Origin: Niastella vici
GTDB lineage: Bacteria; Bacteroidota; Bacteroidia; Chitinophagales; Chitinophagaceae
Length of the DNA: 64,000 bases
Assembly (NCBI RefSeq): GCF_002077945.1
Contig: NZ_LVYD01000102.1
Coordinates: forward strand, 337,998-401,997
Direction of reading: 5' to 3'
Positions within the stretch are counted from its first letter, which is position 1. Each line of letters opens with the position of its first letter. The position numbers and the translations under genes are program-made. Below are positions 46,195 through 54,905 of the stretch, piece after piece. Below the pieces are notes generated by a model. That model was not told where the DNA came from and ran no database searches. It saw only the letters and a list, made by a program, of their open reading frames with translations.

Positions 46195-47829
46195 CTAGAA
46201 AATATAATCGGTACTCAAAAAATTAGACTCATGATCGCGCACAATAGTATTAAATAACTTTTTATTCGATTCTGTTTTTTTAGCAGCTACCAACGACCGT
46301 ATAGAAAAAGAACGAAGCGCATCGAAGACTGAAAGCGTTCCTTCGGCGCTGTCTTTTCTTCCGGTGAACGGAAAAACATCCGGACTGCGCTGTGCCTGGC
46401 AGTTAATATTTACGCGGCTCACAAGATTTACAAAAGAGTCGATCAATTTTGCCACTTCGGTTGGGTCTTCACTAAAAATACTTACCTGCATGCCATGCGA
46501 TGCATTTACCTGGTACGTTACCGGTTCATCTATAGTTTCAAATGGCACAACCGGAACGATAGGCCCGAATTGTTCTTCATGATACAATCTCATTTCGGTA
46601 TTGACGGGGTATACCACTGCAGGAAATACAAAGGAAGCTTCCTGGTAACCCCCGTTCTCATTCATCACCCTGGCGCCTTTTGAAACAGCATCTTCTATGC
46701 ACGCTTTCAAATAAGCTGGTTTATTATCCTCGGGCAGGGGCGTTATTTTTACCCCATTCTCCCAGGGTAAGCCGGGTTTCAATGCAGATACCGCAGCAGA
46801 TAGTTTTTCAGTGAATTCAGCCGCCACTTCTTTTTGCACAAAGATCAGTTTCAAGGCGGTGCAACGTTGCCCATTAAAGGAAAGCGCGCCGAGAATACAT
46901 TCGCTTACTGCTACATCAATATTGGCATTTTTGGTAACAATGGCAGCGTTCTTTGCATCAAGGCTCAGGATGGCGCGTAAACGATTTACTTTAGGGTGCA
47001 ATTTTTTAAGTCCATTAGCCACTTTACTCGAACCAATGAACGCCAGCACATTTACCTTGCCACTTTCCATAATGGGCGAAATGATCTCAGCCCCTTTGCC
47101 ATATAAAGTATTTACGGTGCCTTTTGGAAAAGCTTCTTTAAATGCATTCAGGAGGGGGTAGTGCGCCAGCACACCGTGTTTGGGTAACTTAAAAAGAATG
47201 GTATTACCCATTATAAGGGCTGGAATAAGCGTAGTGAATATTTCGTTCAACGGATAATTGAATGGTCCCATACTCAATACAACGCCCAGTGGCGCTCTTC
47301 TTATCTGGGCCATAGTGCCTTCAGCTTCCTGGAAACGGGATGACTCCCGGTCAAGGTCTTTCAAAGCGTCTATCGTAAAATTGATGTACTCCACGGTGCG
47401 GTCAAACTCCTTGGTGGCATCTGCCAGTGTTTTCCCAATTTCCCACATCAGCAATTTGATCACGAGCTCCCTTTGTTGTATCATTAAGTATACGAACTTT
47501 TGCATACAGTTGATGCGTGCTTCCACCGGCATGGTTGGCCATTCGCCCAGGCCGTTATCATAAGCCGCTACTGCGGCATCGAGTGCTGCCAGGGTTTCTT
47601 TGGGTGTTGTATTGGGTATACTGCCCAACAGTTTCTTTTCGGGGCCGTTTGGGGTAGGTATGCATACAGGCGAATAAATATTGGTGACATCGCCCTCCCA
47701 GGGCACCAGGGCTCCGTTCAACAAATACTCGCGTTGATGAATTTCTGTGATCCGGTAAGCTTCCGGTATGTTGATCTCTTCTTTGAATATACCAGATAAA
47801 GCGCCATTCGTAGACTGCTGTGGTTGCAT
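46195..47829 (-). CDS. Aldehyde dehydrogenase family protein, GapN-like
   Basis: This 544-residue cytoplasmic protein resembles NADP-dependent non-phosphorylating glyceraldehyde-3-phosphate dehydrogenases. I take the ATG at 47829; an upstream frame extension adds 11 residues without homology. The catalytic Cys is C323 in FNGQRCTALK, and the oxyanion Asn lies in GPFNYPLNE. The usual general-base motif ELGGK reads SLDAK here (S289 in place of Glu, with AILSLDAKNAAIV). This may mark a distinct subfamily with another base or a different reaction. It is monocistronic with its own terminator. Function in glycolysis or sugar-aldehyde oxidation is inference. Confidence 0.82.
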   Translation of the reverse strand: MQPQQSTNGALSGIFKEEINIPEAYRITEIHQREYLLNGALVPWEGDVTNIYSPVCIPTPNGPEKKLLGSIPNTTPKETLAALDAAVAAYDNGLGEWPTMPVEARINCMQKFVYLMIQQRELVIKLLMWEIGKTLADATKEFDRTVEYINFTIDALKDLDRESSRFQEAEGTMAQIRRAPLGVVLSMGPFNYPLNEIFTTLIPALIMGNTILFKLPKHGVLAHYPLLNAFKEAFPKGTVNTLYGKGAEIISPIMESGKVNVLAFIGSSKVANGLKKLHPKVNRLRAILSLDAKNAAIVTKNANIDVAVSECILGALSFNGQRCTALKLIFVQKEVAAEFTEKLSAAVSALKPGLPWENGVKITPLPEDNKPAYLKACIEDAVSKGARVMNENGGYQEASFVFPAVVYPVNTEMRLYHEEQFGPIVPVVPFETIDEPVTYQVNASHGMQVSIFSEDPTEVAKLIDSFVNLVSRVNINCQAQRSPDVFPFTGRKDSAEGTLSVFDALRSFSIRSLVAAKKTESNKKLFNTIVRDHESNFLSTDYIF

Positions 47830-47898
47830 AATTTGGTTGGTTTTATTCTTATGTATTACCAAAATTAACCACTTTAGTTTACTGCGGCATTACTTTAG

Positions 47899-48017
47899 TG
47901 TTACCGGGTACCAGCTGCCTGTTTCCGGTTACCAGGCCGTGAATTTTGAAATCTCCGCCAATTATCGGACTGCTTATGTTTTCAGTCCCGGTAACTGGAA
48001 TCTGGTACCCGGTAACC
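47899..48017. repeat. Palindromic 7-mer element, copy G (GTTACC type)
   Basis: The left arm (47899-47936) has TGTTACC, GGGTACC, TGTTTCC and GGTTACC 7-mers; the right arm (47987-48017) is the inverse pattern. The core at 47940-47966, read on the minus strand, is GATAATTGGCGGAG then ATTTCAAAATTCA, so the element is inverted relative to copy F. It sits between divergent genes. Confidence 0.75.
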
Positions 48018-48239
48018 GACACAAATTTGCAACCTGTGGCCGATACCGTTTTCAGAATTTGAAAGAAATAACGGCGCCAGGCTGGAACAAAACCCGGGTT
48101 ATAATTAAATCCCCCGCAACAGCCCCGCATTAGCGGAACCAAAAAATAAAACCAAAATGACAAATTCCAAGCCCTAATGTTCAATAACGTGTTTTGAGCC
48201 TTGCGATACGGCTCCCGGGCTATATATTTATGTAACTGC
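48018..48239. other. Intergenic stretch upstream of the GH2 leader
   Basis: This part of the gap between aldehyde dehydrogenase and GH2 shows a short hairpin (GAGCC/GGCTC near 48198-48216) and no convincing -7 box or gene. Confidence 0.4.
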
Positions 48240-48280
48240 TAAGGAGGGATCCATGTTCCTCCTAAGTTTTTTATTTTGAA
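48240..48280 (+). promoter_or_regulatory. Leader hairpin with T run and possible 8-codon leader peptide
   Basis: A stem (48240-48250 with 48257-48267) is followed by six T residues, like an intrinsic terminator, 28 bp before the GH2 start. No protein gene precedes it on this strand. Within it AAGGAGGG, a Shine-Dalgarno sequence, precedes ATG 48254, which opens an 8-codon frame (MFLLSFLF, stop 48278-48280). This layout is like a transcription attenuator. Confidence 0.4.
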
Positions 48281-48307
48281 ACGATTCATTATTGAAAAAC
48301 AGTGCAC

Positions 48308-51028
48308 ATGCGTTTTATGGCTGCCAGGACCTGCTTACCTGTACTTTTGTTTATATGTGTGACATTGGCTGGCCACAGCCAGGGAAAACAATTGAGGGAA
48401 CGCATTTCTATTAACGATGGCTGGAAGTTTATGAAATACACTTCCAACCCTGATAATCTTATATACGACATCCGCCCCGAGATCACCGACCGCAACGACA
48501 ATGTAGTGGCCGATTCAAAACCCACCGAAGCGGTAACGGTTGGCAATGTCAACAACGTTTTAAAGAACTGGATCCTTCCCACGGCCAATGATTTCATCAA
48601 CGACGCCGCAAAAAAGCACCAGCGGCCCAATGGAAACCCCGGCAGCGATTTTCCCTTCGTACAAAAAAATTTCAATGATGCCGGCTGGGAATCCGTTACG
48701 CTGCCGCACGACTGGGCTATCAGGGGACCTTTTTATGAAGGCGAACCAGCCGCTGTAGGCGGTGGCATGGGCCGTTTGCCCAGCCCCGGCGTGGCCTGGT
48801 ACCGCCGGAAGCTGAACATTCCGGCTACCGATAAGGATAAACGCATTTACCTCGACATCGATGGCGCCATGTCGTACGCCATGGTTTGGCTCAATGGCAA
48901 CCTGGTGGGCGGCTGGCCCTATGGCTATAATTCTTTCCGCCTCGATCTTACGCCCTATATTACTCCCGGCGGCGATAATCAACTCGCCATCCGGCTCGAT
49001 AACCCGGCCAATTCGGCCCGCTGGTATCCTGGTGGTGGTTTGTACCGCAATGTATGGTTGACAAAAGTAGCGCCGGTACATGTAGCGCAATGGGGCACCT
49101 TTATTCACATGCCAACAATTTCAACCGCCTCAGCAACGGTTGATCTCACACTTAATATAGAAAATACAGGGACAACGGAGCAACCGGTTGAAGTGATCAC
49201 CGAAGTGTTTGCACTCAATGCCAGCCTTCAAAGAACAGGCAATAAGCTGGCTGGCTTTCCGCATGCCACATTGCGGGTAAAACCAGGAATAAAACAACCC
49301 ATTACCAGTTCAGTTACTATAAAGAACCCCTTATTGTGGGGACCACCGCCTGCACAAAAACCCTATATGTATGTGGCCGTTACCCGTTTGTATATAAAGG
49401 GGCAACTTATTGATGAATACGAAACCCGTTTCGGCATCCGCTCCCTGCAATTTGATGCGGAGAAAGGGTTACAGGTAAATGGCAAGCCTATACGTATTCA
49501 GGGTGTTAACCAGCACCACGACCTCGGCGCATTGGGCGCCGCCTTTAATACCCGGGCTGCAGAACGGCAACTGGAAATGTTGCGCGAGCTGGGTTGTAAT
49601 GCCATTCGCCTGTCGCACAACCCGCCGGCGCCTGAATTACTGGCGCTTACCGACAGCATGGGCTTCCTGGTGATCGATGAAATATTCGATAGCTGGGAAA
49701 GAAAAAAAACACCGCACGATTTTCACCTGATCTTTAAAGACTGGTACGAAGCCGATACCCGCTCCTTTATGCGGCGCGACCGCAATCATCCTTCCATCAT
49801 TGCCTGGAGTTTTGGCAATGAAGTGGGTGAACAATATACCGGCGATACCGGCGCTGCCGTTGCCAAAAAACTGATTGCTATTGTGCATGAAGAAGACAGC
49901 ACCCGCCCGGCCACTGCATCCATGAATTACGCCAAACCCGACATGCCATTTCCGGCAGTAATGGATGTGCTGAGCCTGAATTATCAGGGTGAAGGGATAC
50001 GGGATGCACCAGCCTATGCACCCCTCAAAGGCATCAGAACATCACCCCTGTACCCGGCCTTTCATGCCAAATTCCCCAATAAACTCATTGTGAGCAGCGA
50101 AACCGCTTCGGCGCTGAGTTCGCGTGGCACTTATATCTTCCCGGTATACAATGGCATCAGCGCACCGGTCAGCGACAGCACCGGCGGTGATCCCCAAAAC
50201 AAATATGTTAGCGCCTATGAACTGTACACGGCTGCGTTTGGCGCTTCGCCCGATAAAGTATTCCTGTCGCAGGATAAACATCCTTATGTAGCGGGTGAAT
50301 TTGTGTGGTCGGGTTGGGATTACCTGGGCGAACCAACCCCTTACTATTCAGCACGCAGCTCTTATTCGGGCATTATAGACCTGGCCGGTTTTAAAAAAGA
50401 CCGTTTCTTTCTGTATCAGTCCCGCTGGCGACCCGAATTACCCTTGGCGCATTTGCTGCCTCATTGGACCTGGCCCGGGCGTACCGGCAAAATAACACCG
50501 GTACATGTATTCACTTCGGGTGATGAAGCCGAACTGTTTTTGAATGAGCGGTCATTGGGCCGGAAAAAGAAAGGCCCCTACGAATACCGGATCAAATGGG
50601 ACAGTGTTTTGTACGAACCCGGTGTATTGCGAGTAGTTACTTACAGGAACGGCCAACGCTGGGCCGCAGATACGGTAAGGACCGCAGGCGCCGCAGCCAG
50701 ACTGCAATTAACGGCCGATAGAAAACTCATCAAAGCCAATGGCAACGATCTGTCGTTTGTTACCGTAAAAGTGTTGGATGCCAATGGCACTTTAGTGCCT
50801 GAAGCCGCTGATGTAATTACCTTTGACATTACCGGCCCCGGCGAAATTGTAGCAACGGATAACGGTGATGCAGCCAGCCTGGTATCGTTTGCTTCAAAAG
50901 AACGAAAAGCGTTCAGCGGACTGGCCCTGGCGATCGTTCGTACCAAAGTGGGGCAACGAGGCACTATCATTATAAAAGCAACTGCGAATGGATTAACACC
51001 GGCTCAGCTTACTATCATATCAAAATAA
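48308..51028 (+). CDS. GH2 beta-galactosidase-like glycoside hydrolase
   Basis: This exported enzyme has 906 residues from ATG 48308, where the signal peptide starts (MRFMAARTCLPVLLFICV); a GTG two codons upstream is less likely. The sugar-binding jelly roll (about 90-250) contains LPHDWAIRGPF and WYRRKL, the immunoglobulin-like domain follows, and the TIM barrel starts near 395 with GVNQHHDLGALG. Acid/base is E505 in SFGNEVG and nucleophile E598 in VSSETASAL. C-terminal DUF4982-like and invasin/Big-like domains follow. It is paralogous to the GH2 at 25153 but longer, with an insertion of about 40 residues before the jelly roll. The GH43 gene lies 146 bp downstream. Confidence 0.93.
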   Translation: MRFMAARTCLPVLLFICVTLAGHSQGKQLRERISINDGWKFMKYTSNPDNLIYDIRPEITDRNDNVVADSKPTEAVTVGNVNNVLKNWILPTANDFINDAAKKHQRPNGNPGSDFPFVQKNFNDAGWESVTLPHDWAIRGPFYEGEPAAVGGGMGRLPSPGVAWYRRKLNIPATDKDKRIYLDIDGAMSYAMVWLNGNLVGGWPYGYNSFRLDLTPYITPGGDNQLAIRLDNPANSARWYPGGGLYRNVWLTKVAPVHVAQWGTFIHMPTISTASATVDLTLNIENTGTTEQPVEVITEVFALNASLQRTGNKLAGFPHATLRVKPGIKQPITSSVTIKNPLLWGPPPAQKPYMYVAVTRLYIKGQLIDEYETRFGIRSLQFDAEKGLQVNGKPIRIQGVNQHHDLGALGAAFNTRAAERQLEMLRELGCNAIRLSHNPPAPELLALTDSMGFLVIDEIFDSWERKKTPHDFHLIFKDWYEADTRSFMRRDRNHPSIIAWSFGNEVGEQYTGDTGAAVAKKLIAIVHEEDSTRPATASMNYAKPDMPFPAVMDVLSLNYQGEGIRDAPAYAPLKGIRTSPLYPAFHAKFPNKLIVSSETASALSSRGTYIFPVYNGISAPVSDSTGGDPQNKYVSAYELYTAAFGASPDKVFLSQDKHPYVAGEFVWSGWDYLGEPTPYYSARSSYSGIIDLAGFKKDRFFLYQSRWRPELPLAHLLPHWTWPGRTGKITPVHVFTSGDEAELFLNERSLGRKKKGPYEYRIKWDSVLYEPGVLRVVTYRNGQRWAADTVRTAGAAARLQLTADRKLIKANGNDLSFVTVKVLDANGTLVPEAADVITFDITGPGEIVATDNGDAASLVSFASKERKAFSGLALAIVRTKVGQRGTIIIKATANGLTPAQLTIISK

Positions 51029-51128
51029 ACAACCATAACGAAAAAGAACATATGAAATGAGCAATAAAAATTTTCGAGTAACTTACTGTCAACAGCGATG
51101 AAAATTTTATTACGAATTCCATAGCCTG

Positions 51129-51146
51129 TCCCGAAAGCTTTCGGGA
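51129..51146. repeat. Perfect 18-bp TCCCGA palindrome
   Basis: TCCCGAAAGCTTTCGGGA is perfectly self-complementary. It lies between the GH2 and GH43 genes and resembles the palindromes at 29960 and 30122. It may weakly terminate or stabilise transcript ends. Confidence 0.6.
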
Positions 51147-51174
51147 TGGCCAAAAAGAAAATAAAAAATATCAC

Positions 51175-52266
51175 ATGAAACGAAATGTTATTTTATTGGC
51201 GACGGCCATAGCTGCCATCGGCAGTTGTAATGAAGCCGATACCAGCAAAACACCACCCACCAACGATTCAAGCCAGGTAAAAACCAGTACTGCCGATAAC
51301 AAATATGTAAACCAGCCGCTGGTTACACATATTTATACAGCCGATCCATCGGCCCATGTTTTTAACGGGCGCATTTACGTTTATCCTTCGCACGATACTG
51401 CAACCGGTACGCCAGAGAACGACAATGGCGACCATTTTAACATGATGGATTACCATATCCTTTCCATGGATTCGGTTGGCGGTAAAGTAACCGATCATGG
51501 CGTGGCATTGCATATAAAAGATATTCCCTGGGCCGGCCGTCAGTTATGGGCGCCCGATGCGGCATTTGCCAATGGCACTTATTACCTGTATTTTCCGGTG
51601 AAAGATAAAAAAGACGTGTTCCATATAGGCGTTGCCACTTCCAAAACACCGGAAGGCCCGTTCAAGGCAGAAAAAGAACCGATCAAAGGCAGCTACAGCA
51701 TCGACCCCTGTGTTTTTAAAGATGACAATGGTTCTTATTATATGTATTTCGGCGGCATCTGGGGCGGTCAGTTGCAAAGATGGAACAACAACAAATACGA
51801 CAGTGCCGCACAATTGCGCAAACCAGCTGAGCTGGCCATTCTGCCACGGGTTGCCAAACTGAGCGCAGATATGAAAAGCTTTGCAGAACCGGTAAAGGAA
51901 ATAAAGATCATTGACAGCACCGGAAAGCTGTATAAAGAAAAAGACAATGACAAACGTTTTTTCGAAGCATCGTGGATGCACAAATACAATGGCAAATACT
52001 ATTTCTCGTATTCAACCGGCGATACCCATAATATAAATTACGCTATAGGCGATAGTCCGTACGGACCATTTACCTACAAAGGACTGTTACTGGCGCCTGT
52101 AGAAGGCTGGACCAACCACCATTCCATTATTGAAAAAGATGGCAAGTGGTATTTGTTCTATCACGATATTCAGCTATCGGGCAAAACACATTTACGCAAT
52201 GTAAAGGTGACTGAGCTGAAATATAATGCTGACGGAAGTATACAAACCGTTCATTCACAGAAATAG
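51175..52266 (+). CDS. GH43-family arabinosidase/xylosidase lipoprotein
   Basis: This 363-residue lipoprotein (signal ending IGSCNEA) has the five-bladed GH43 propeller. Catalytic residues are the base D57 in TADPSAHVF, the pKa-modulating D177 in SIDPCVF and the acid E264 in FFEASWMHK. Supporting motifs are LWAPDAAF and HHSIIEKDGKWYLFYHD. It probably removes arabinose or xylose from plant polysaccharides outside or in the periplasm. It lies between the GH2 gene and a regulator, and a terminator follows at 52294. Confidence 0.92.
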   Translation: MKRNVILLATAIAAIGSCNEADTSKTPPTNDSSQVKTSTADNKYVNQPLVTHIYTADPSAHVFNGRIYVYPSHDTATGTPENDNGDHFNMMDYHILSMDSVGGKVTDHGVALHIKDIPWAGRQLWAPDAAFANGTYYLYFPVKDKKDVFHIGVATSKTPEGPFKAEKEPIKGSYSIDPCVFKDDNGSYYMYFGGIWGGQLQRWNNNKYDSAAQLRKPAELAILPRVAKLSADMKSFAEPVKEIKIIDSTGKLYKEKDNDKRFFEASWMHKYNGKYYFSYSTGDTHNINYAIGDSPYGPFTYKGLLLAPVEGWTNHHSIIEKDGKWYLFYHDIQLSGKTHLRNVKVTELKYNADGSIQTVHSQK

Positions 52267-52293
52267 AAGATCGTTGTTGAGATCCACACCATT

Positions 52294-52323
52294 AAAAAGG
52301 CGCTGTTAAAACGGCGCCTTTTT
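52294..52323 (+). terminator. Intrinsic terminator after GH43
   Basis: The arms AAAAAGGCGC (52294-52303) and GCGCCTTTTT (52314-52323) are perfectly complementary with a 10-base loop and T run. Confidence 0.9.
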
Positions 52324-52412
52324 GCTTTTGCCGGTAAATTCAAATGTAAAATAGACGACTTGCAGGTTGATCTGGACAAACTAATACTGTAACTTTAGGC
52401 AAAATTGAAAGC

Positions 52413-53390
52413 ATGATGCAGGTGATCATCGTTGTTCCGAATGAATACGTAAACCTGAGCAGCGTAGCAGGTTCCTATGAGATCCTTACCCGGGCCAATG
52501 CCTACTGGCAAAGGATCGGCAACAGATCGAAGATGGAAGTGCAGGTAGCAGGGTTTGAACCGGAGCTCAACCTCGACGCCGGACTTTTTTCGATCCATCC
52601 TGCACCGCTTGGTCAAATAAAAAAAGCCGATCTCGTGCTCATCCCTTCCCTGGCCAATACCGGGTTCGACAGCATACTGGCCAAAAACAAACCACTTATT
52701 GACTGGATCAGCGATCAATACAGGAACGGTGCTGAAATTGCGAGCATTTGTTCAGGCGCTTTTTTAATAGCCGCAACCGGCCTGCTCGAAGGCAAAACCT
52801 GTTCAACCCATTGGAGCGTTGCCAGCGATTTCAAACGGTTATTTCCCAATATTGAACTGCATATCGACAAACTGATCTCATCTGAACCGGGCATTTATAC
52901 CAATGGGGGCGCCTTCTCCTTTTTAAACCTGGTGCTGTTCCTGGTTGAAAAATATTTTGACCGCGCAACGGCTATTTACTGTTCCAAAATATTTCAGATA
53001 GATATTGAAAGGTCATCGCAATCGCCATTCCTGATCTTTCAGATCCAGAAAAATCATGGCGACGACCTCATTAACCAGGCGCAAACCTTTATTGAACAAA
53101 ATCTGGGTGAAAAGGTCTCGTTTGAAGAGCTGGCTTCCAAACTGGCCATCAGCAGACGTAATTTCGACCGGCGCTTTATAAAAGCCACCGGCAATACGCC
53201 TGTTGAATATTTACAACGGGTAAAAGTAGAAGCCGCCAAAAGAGCGTTGGAAGGTGGCCGCAAAACAGTTTTTGAGGTCATGAATGATGTAGGCTATTCA
53301 GACGATAAAGCATTCCGCGAAGTATTTAAAAAGATCACCGGTTTATCGCCCCTCGATTATAAAGCAAAATATTCCACACAGCTTAATTAA
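52413..53390 (+). CDS. GlxA-type transcriptional regulator (DJ-1/PfpI domain plus AraC HTH)
   Basis: This 325-residue cytoplasmic regulator has an N-terminal DJ-1/PfpI domain (about 1-175) with the elbow cysteine C113 in ASICSGAFLIA, and a C-terminal double HTH of the AraC family (about 220-320; LASKLAISRRNFDRRFIKATG and VMNDVGYSDDKAFREVFKKITG). The first domain probably senses a small ligand. Two adjacent ATG codons could both serve as start. It sits between terminator-bounded carbohydrate genes but its targets are unknown. It may act on the nearby pectate lyase gene. Confidence 0.92.
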   Translation: MMQVIIVVPNEYVNLSSVAGSYEILTRANAYWQRIGNRSKMEVQVAGFEPELNLDAGLFSIHPAPLGQIKKADLVLIPSLANTGFDSILAKNKPLIDWISDQYRNGAEIASICSGAFLIAATGLLEGKTCSTHWSVASDFKRLFPNIELHIDKLISSEPGIYTNGGAFSFLNLVLFLVEKYFDRATAIYCSKIFQIDIERSSQSPFLIFQIQKNHGDDLINQAQTFIEQNLGEKVSFEELASKLAISRRNFDRRFIKATGNTPVEYLQRVKVEAAKRALEGGRKTVFEVMNDVGYSDDKAFREVFKKITGLSPLDYKAKYSTQLN

Positions 53391-53687
53391 GTCCGGGAAC
53401 GTTTGCGTAAATAAAAAGACTACCTCTATCACGCAAACGAAAAAACGAAAGTATATTTATATACCCGGAAATTACCACTAAAATACCTCATACGTAAGCA
53501 GCTATTCTAAAAGGATACCTGACTACGTTAGTATTTCTACCATGCTCCGCCTGAAAGTAAGTTCAACACATTCATTTGTGCCATTACATTTTGTTTTTGA
53601 CTCCTGCCCTATACAATACGGGTCTTTTATTGATGTTTAGAGCGCTCTGACATAAACGATTACATTCACTTTAAAACAAATGCCATC
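53391..53687. other. Intergenic region before the pectate lyase gene
   Basis: This gap of about 297 bp shows no gene. A short palindrome AGAGCGCTCT lies at 53640-53649. No TAnnTTTG box was found. It may hold operators for the pectate lyase gene. Confidence 0.35.
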
Positions 53688-54710
53688 ATGAAAAAAACAA
53701 TCATGCCTTCCCGCGCATTAATTGTATGCGCCAAACTTTCTATTAGTTTATTGCTTACACACTGTAACAAGCACGACACACTAAGCGATCCATCCAGCAA
53801 CGGTGATGGAGAAAGAATTGCCACCACTGAATTCACCGTAGCAACCGCAAACGGTTTTGCGGCCGGCACCACCGGCGGCGCTGGCGGTACCGCCACCACC
53901 GTTACTACAGCGGCGGCCTTCAAGTCAGCTGCAGAATCCAGTTCCTCCATGGTCATTACGGTTTCGGGTAATCTCAATTTAGGTTCCGGCCAAATCAATG
54001 TGAAGTCGAACAAAACCATTATTGGCGCCAATTCAAGCGCAGGTGTTATCGGTTGTTTGCGGCTTTCAGGCGTAAGCAATGTAATTATTCAAAACCTTAC
54101 TATCACCAATCCTTCAGGTGTGGGTACCGGTGATGGTATTGAGGTTTCGGGAAGCACCAAAGTGTTTATTCACAAATGTACGTTCACCGATTGTGCAGAT
54201 GGGGAATGTGATATTGTTCGGGCTGCCGACAATGTAACTGTATCCTGGTGCCGTTTCAGGTATGCCAGCCAAAGCTCGCATAAATTTGTAAACCTCATCG
54301 GGAATGGGGATGATGTAACTACCGATCGCGGTAAGTTACATGTAACCATGCACCATAACTGGTACGATGCCGGTTGTGTGGAAAGAATGCCACGCGTTCG
54401 TTTTGGCCAGGTGCATTGCTACAATAATTATTATGCAGCATCGGGCAGCAATTATTGCGTTGGTGTTGGTAATGAAAGCCAGATCAAAGTTGAGAACTGT
54501 TATTTCCTGAACCAAAGCCAGGCCTGGGCCAATTACAGCTCAAGCAGTGCACAGGGTAAAATAAACTGGAATAGCGGTAATGTATTTTCCGGCACCAGTG
54601 TACCCACCTGGGCGCCCAATTCATCGGTATTTACGCCCTCCTATTCCTACTCGCTTACTGCAGGCAGCAGTGTACCTAGTAGTGTAAGTGGTGGTGCGGG
54701 AAATAGATAG
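53688..54710 (+). CDS. PL1-family pectate lyase
   Basis: This 340-residue secreted lyase has an N-terminal lipoprotein-like signal (LLLTHCNKH). It has a right-handed parallel beta-helix with repeated short strands. The PL1 hallmarks are DGIEVSGSTKVFIHKCTF, WCRFRYASQSSHK and the catalytic RxPxxR-type motif (R233, P235, R236, R238 in RMPRVRFG), preceded by HHNWYD. It cleaves polygalacturonate by beta-elimination, needing calcium. It ends with a low-complexity Ser/Gly tail. It is convergent with the GH5 gene. Confidence 0.93.
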   Translation: MKKTIMPSRALIVCAKLSISLLLTHCNKHDTLSDPSSNGDGERIATTEFTVATANGFAAGTTGGAGGTATTVTTAAAFKSAAESSSSMVITVSGNLNLGSGQINVKSNKTIIGANSSAGVIGCLRLSGVSNVIIQNLTITNPSGVGTGDGIEVSGSTKVFIHKCTFTDCADGECDIVRAADNVTVSWCRFRYASQSSHKFVNLIGNGDDVTTDRGKLHVTMHHNWYDAGCVERMPRVRFGQVHCYNNYYAASGSNYCVGVGNESQIKVENCYFLNQSQAWANYSSSSAQGKINWNSGNVFSGTSVPTWAPNSSVFTPSYSYSLTAGSSVPSSVSGGAGNR

Positions 54711-54754
54711 CAGGATGAAGGTTAACATGTGTAACCTTTGAGCACGTAAAGGCT

Positions 54755-54893
54755 GAAGTAGGAAGCAGGAAGAGATTGCTGATTTTTAGATTTTGAGATT
54801 TTGGGATTTGTACCAGATTGAATTTTCCGATAAATCTCTAAATCCCGAAATCTCTAAATCTCTAAATTTCTTTCTTCCTACTTCCCTACTTTT
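54755..54893. repeat. Nested palindromic short-repeat element, copy D
   Basis: The outer arms are GAAGTAGGAAGCAGGAAG (54755-54772) and TTCTTCCTACTTCCCTAC in inverse orientation near 54871-54888. The inner arms are TTTAGATTTTGAGATTTT (from 54785) and AATCTCTAAATCCCGAAATC-type 8-mers (54833-54868). It lies between the convergent pectate lyase and GH5 genes and may act as a terminator for both. Confidence 0.6.
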
Positions 54894-54905
54894 TATATAG
54901 AACAA

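Noticed and set aside
45910..46257. 115-codon frame on the + strand
   Set aside because: It runs through the dehydrogenase terminator and the antisense of its 3' end, has no domain and no promoter.
47768..48133. Open frame on the + strand across element G
   Set aside because: It consists of antisense of the dehydrogenase start and the palindromic element; no protein features.
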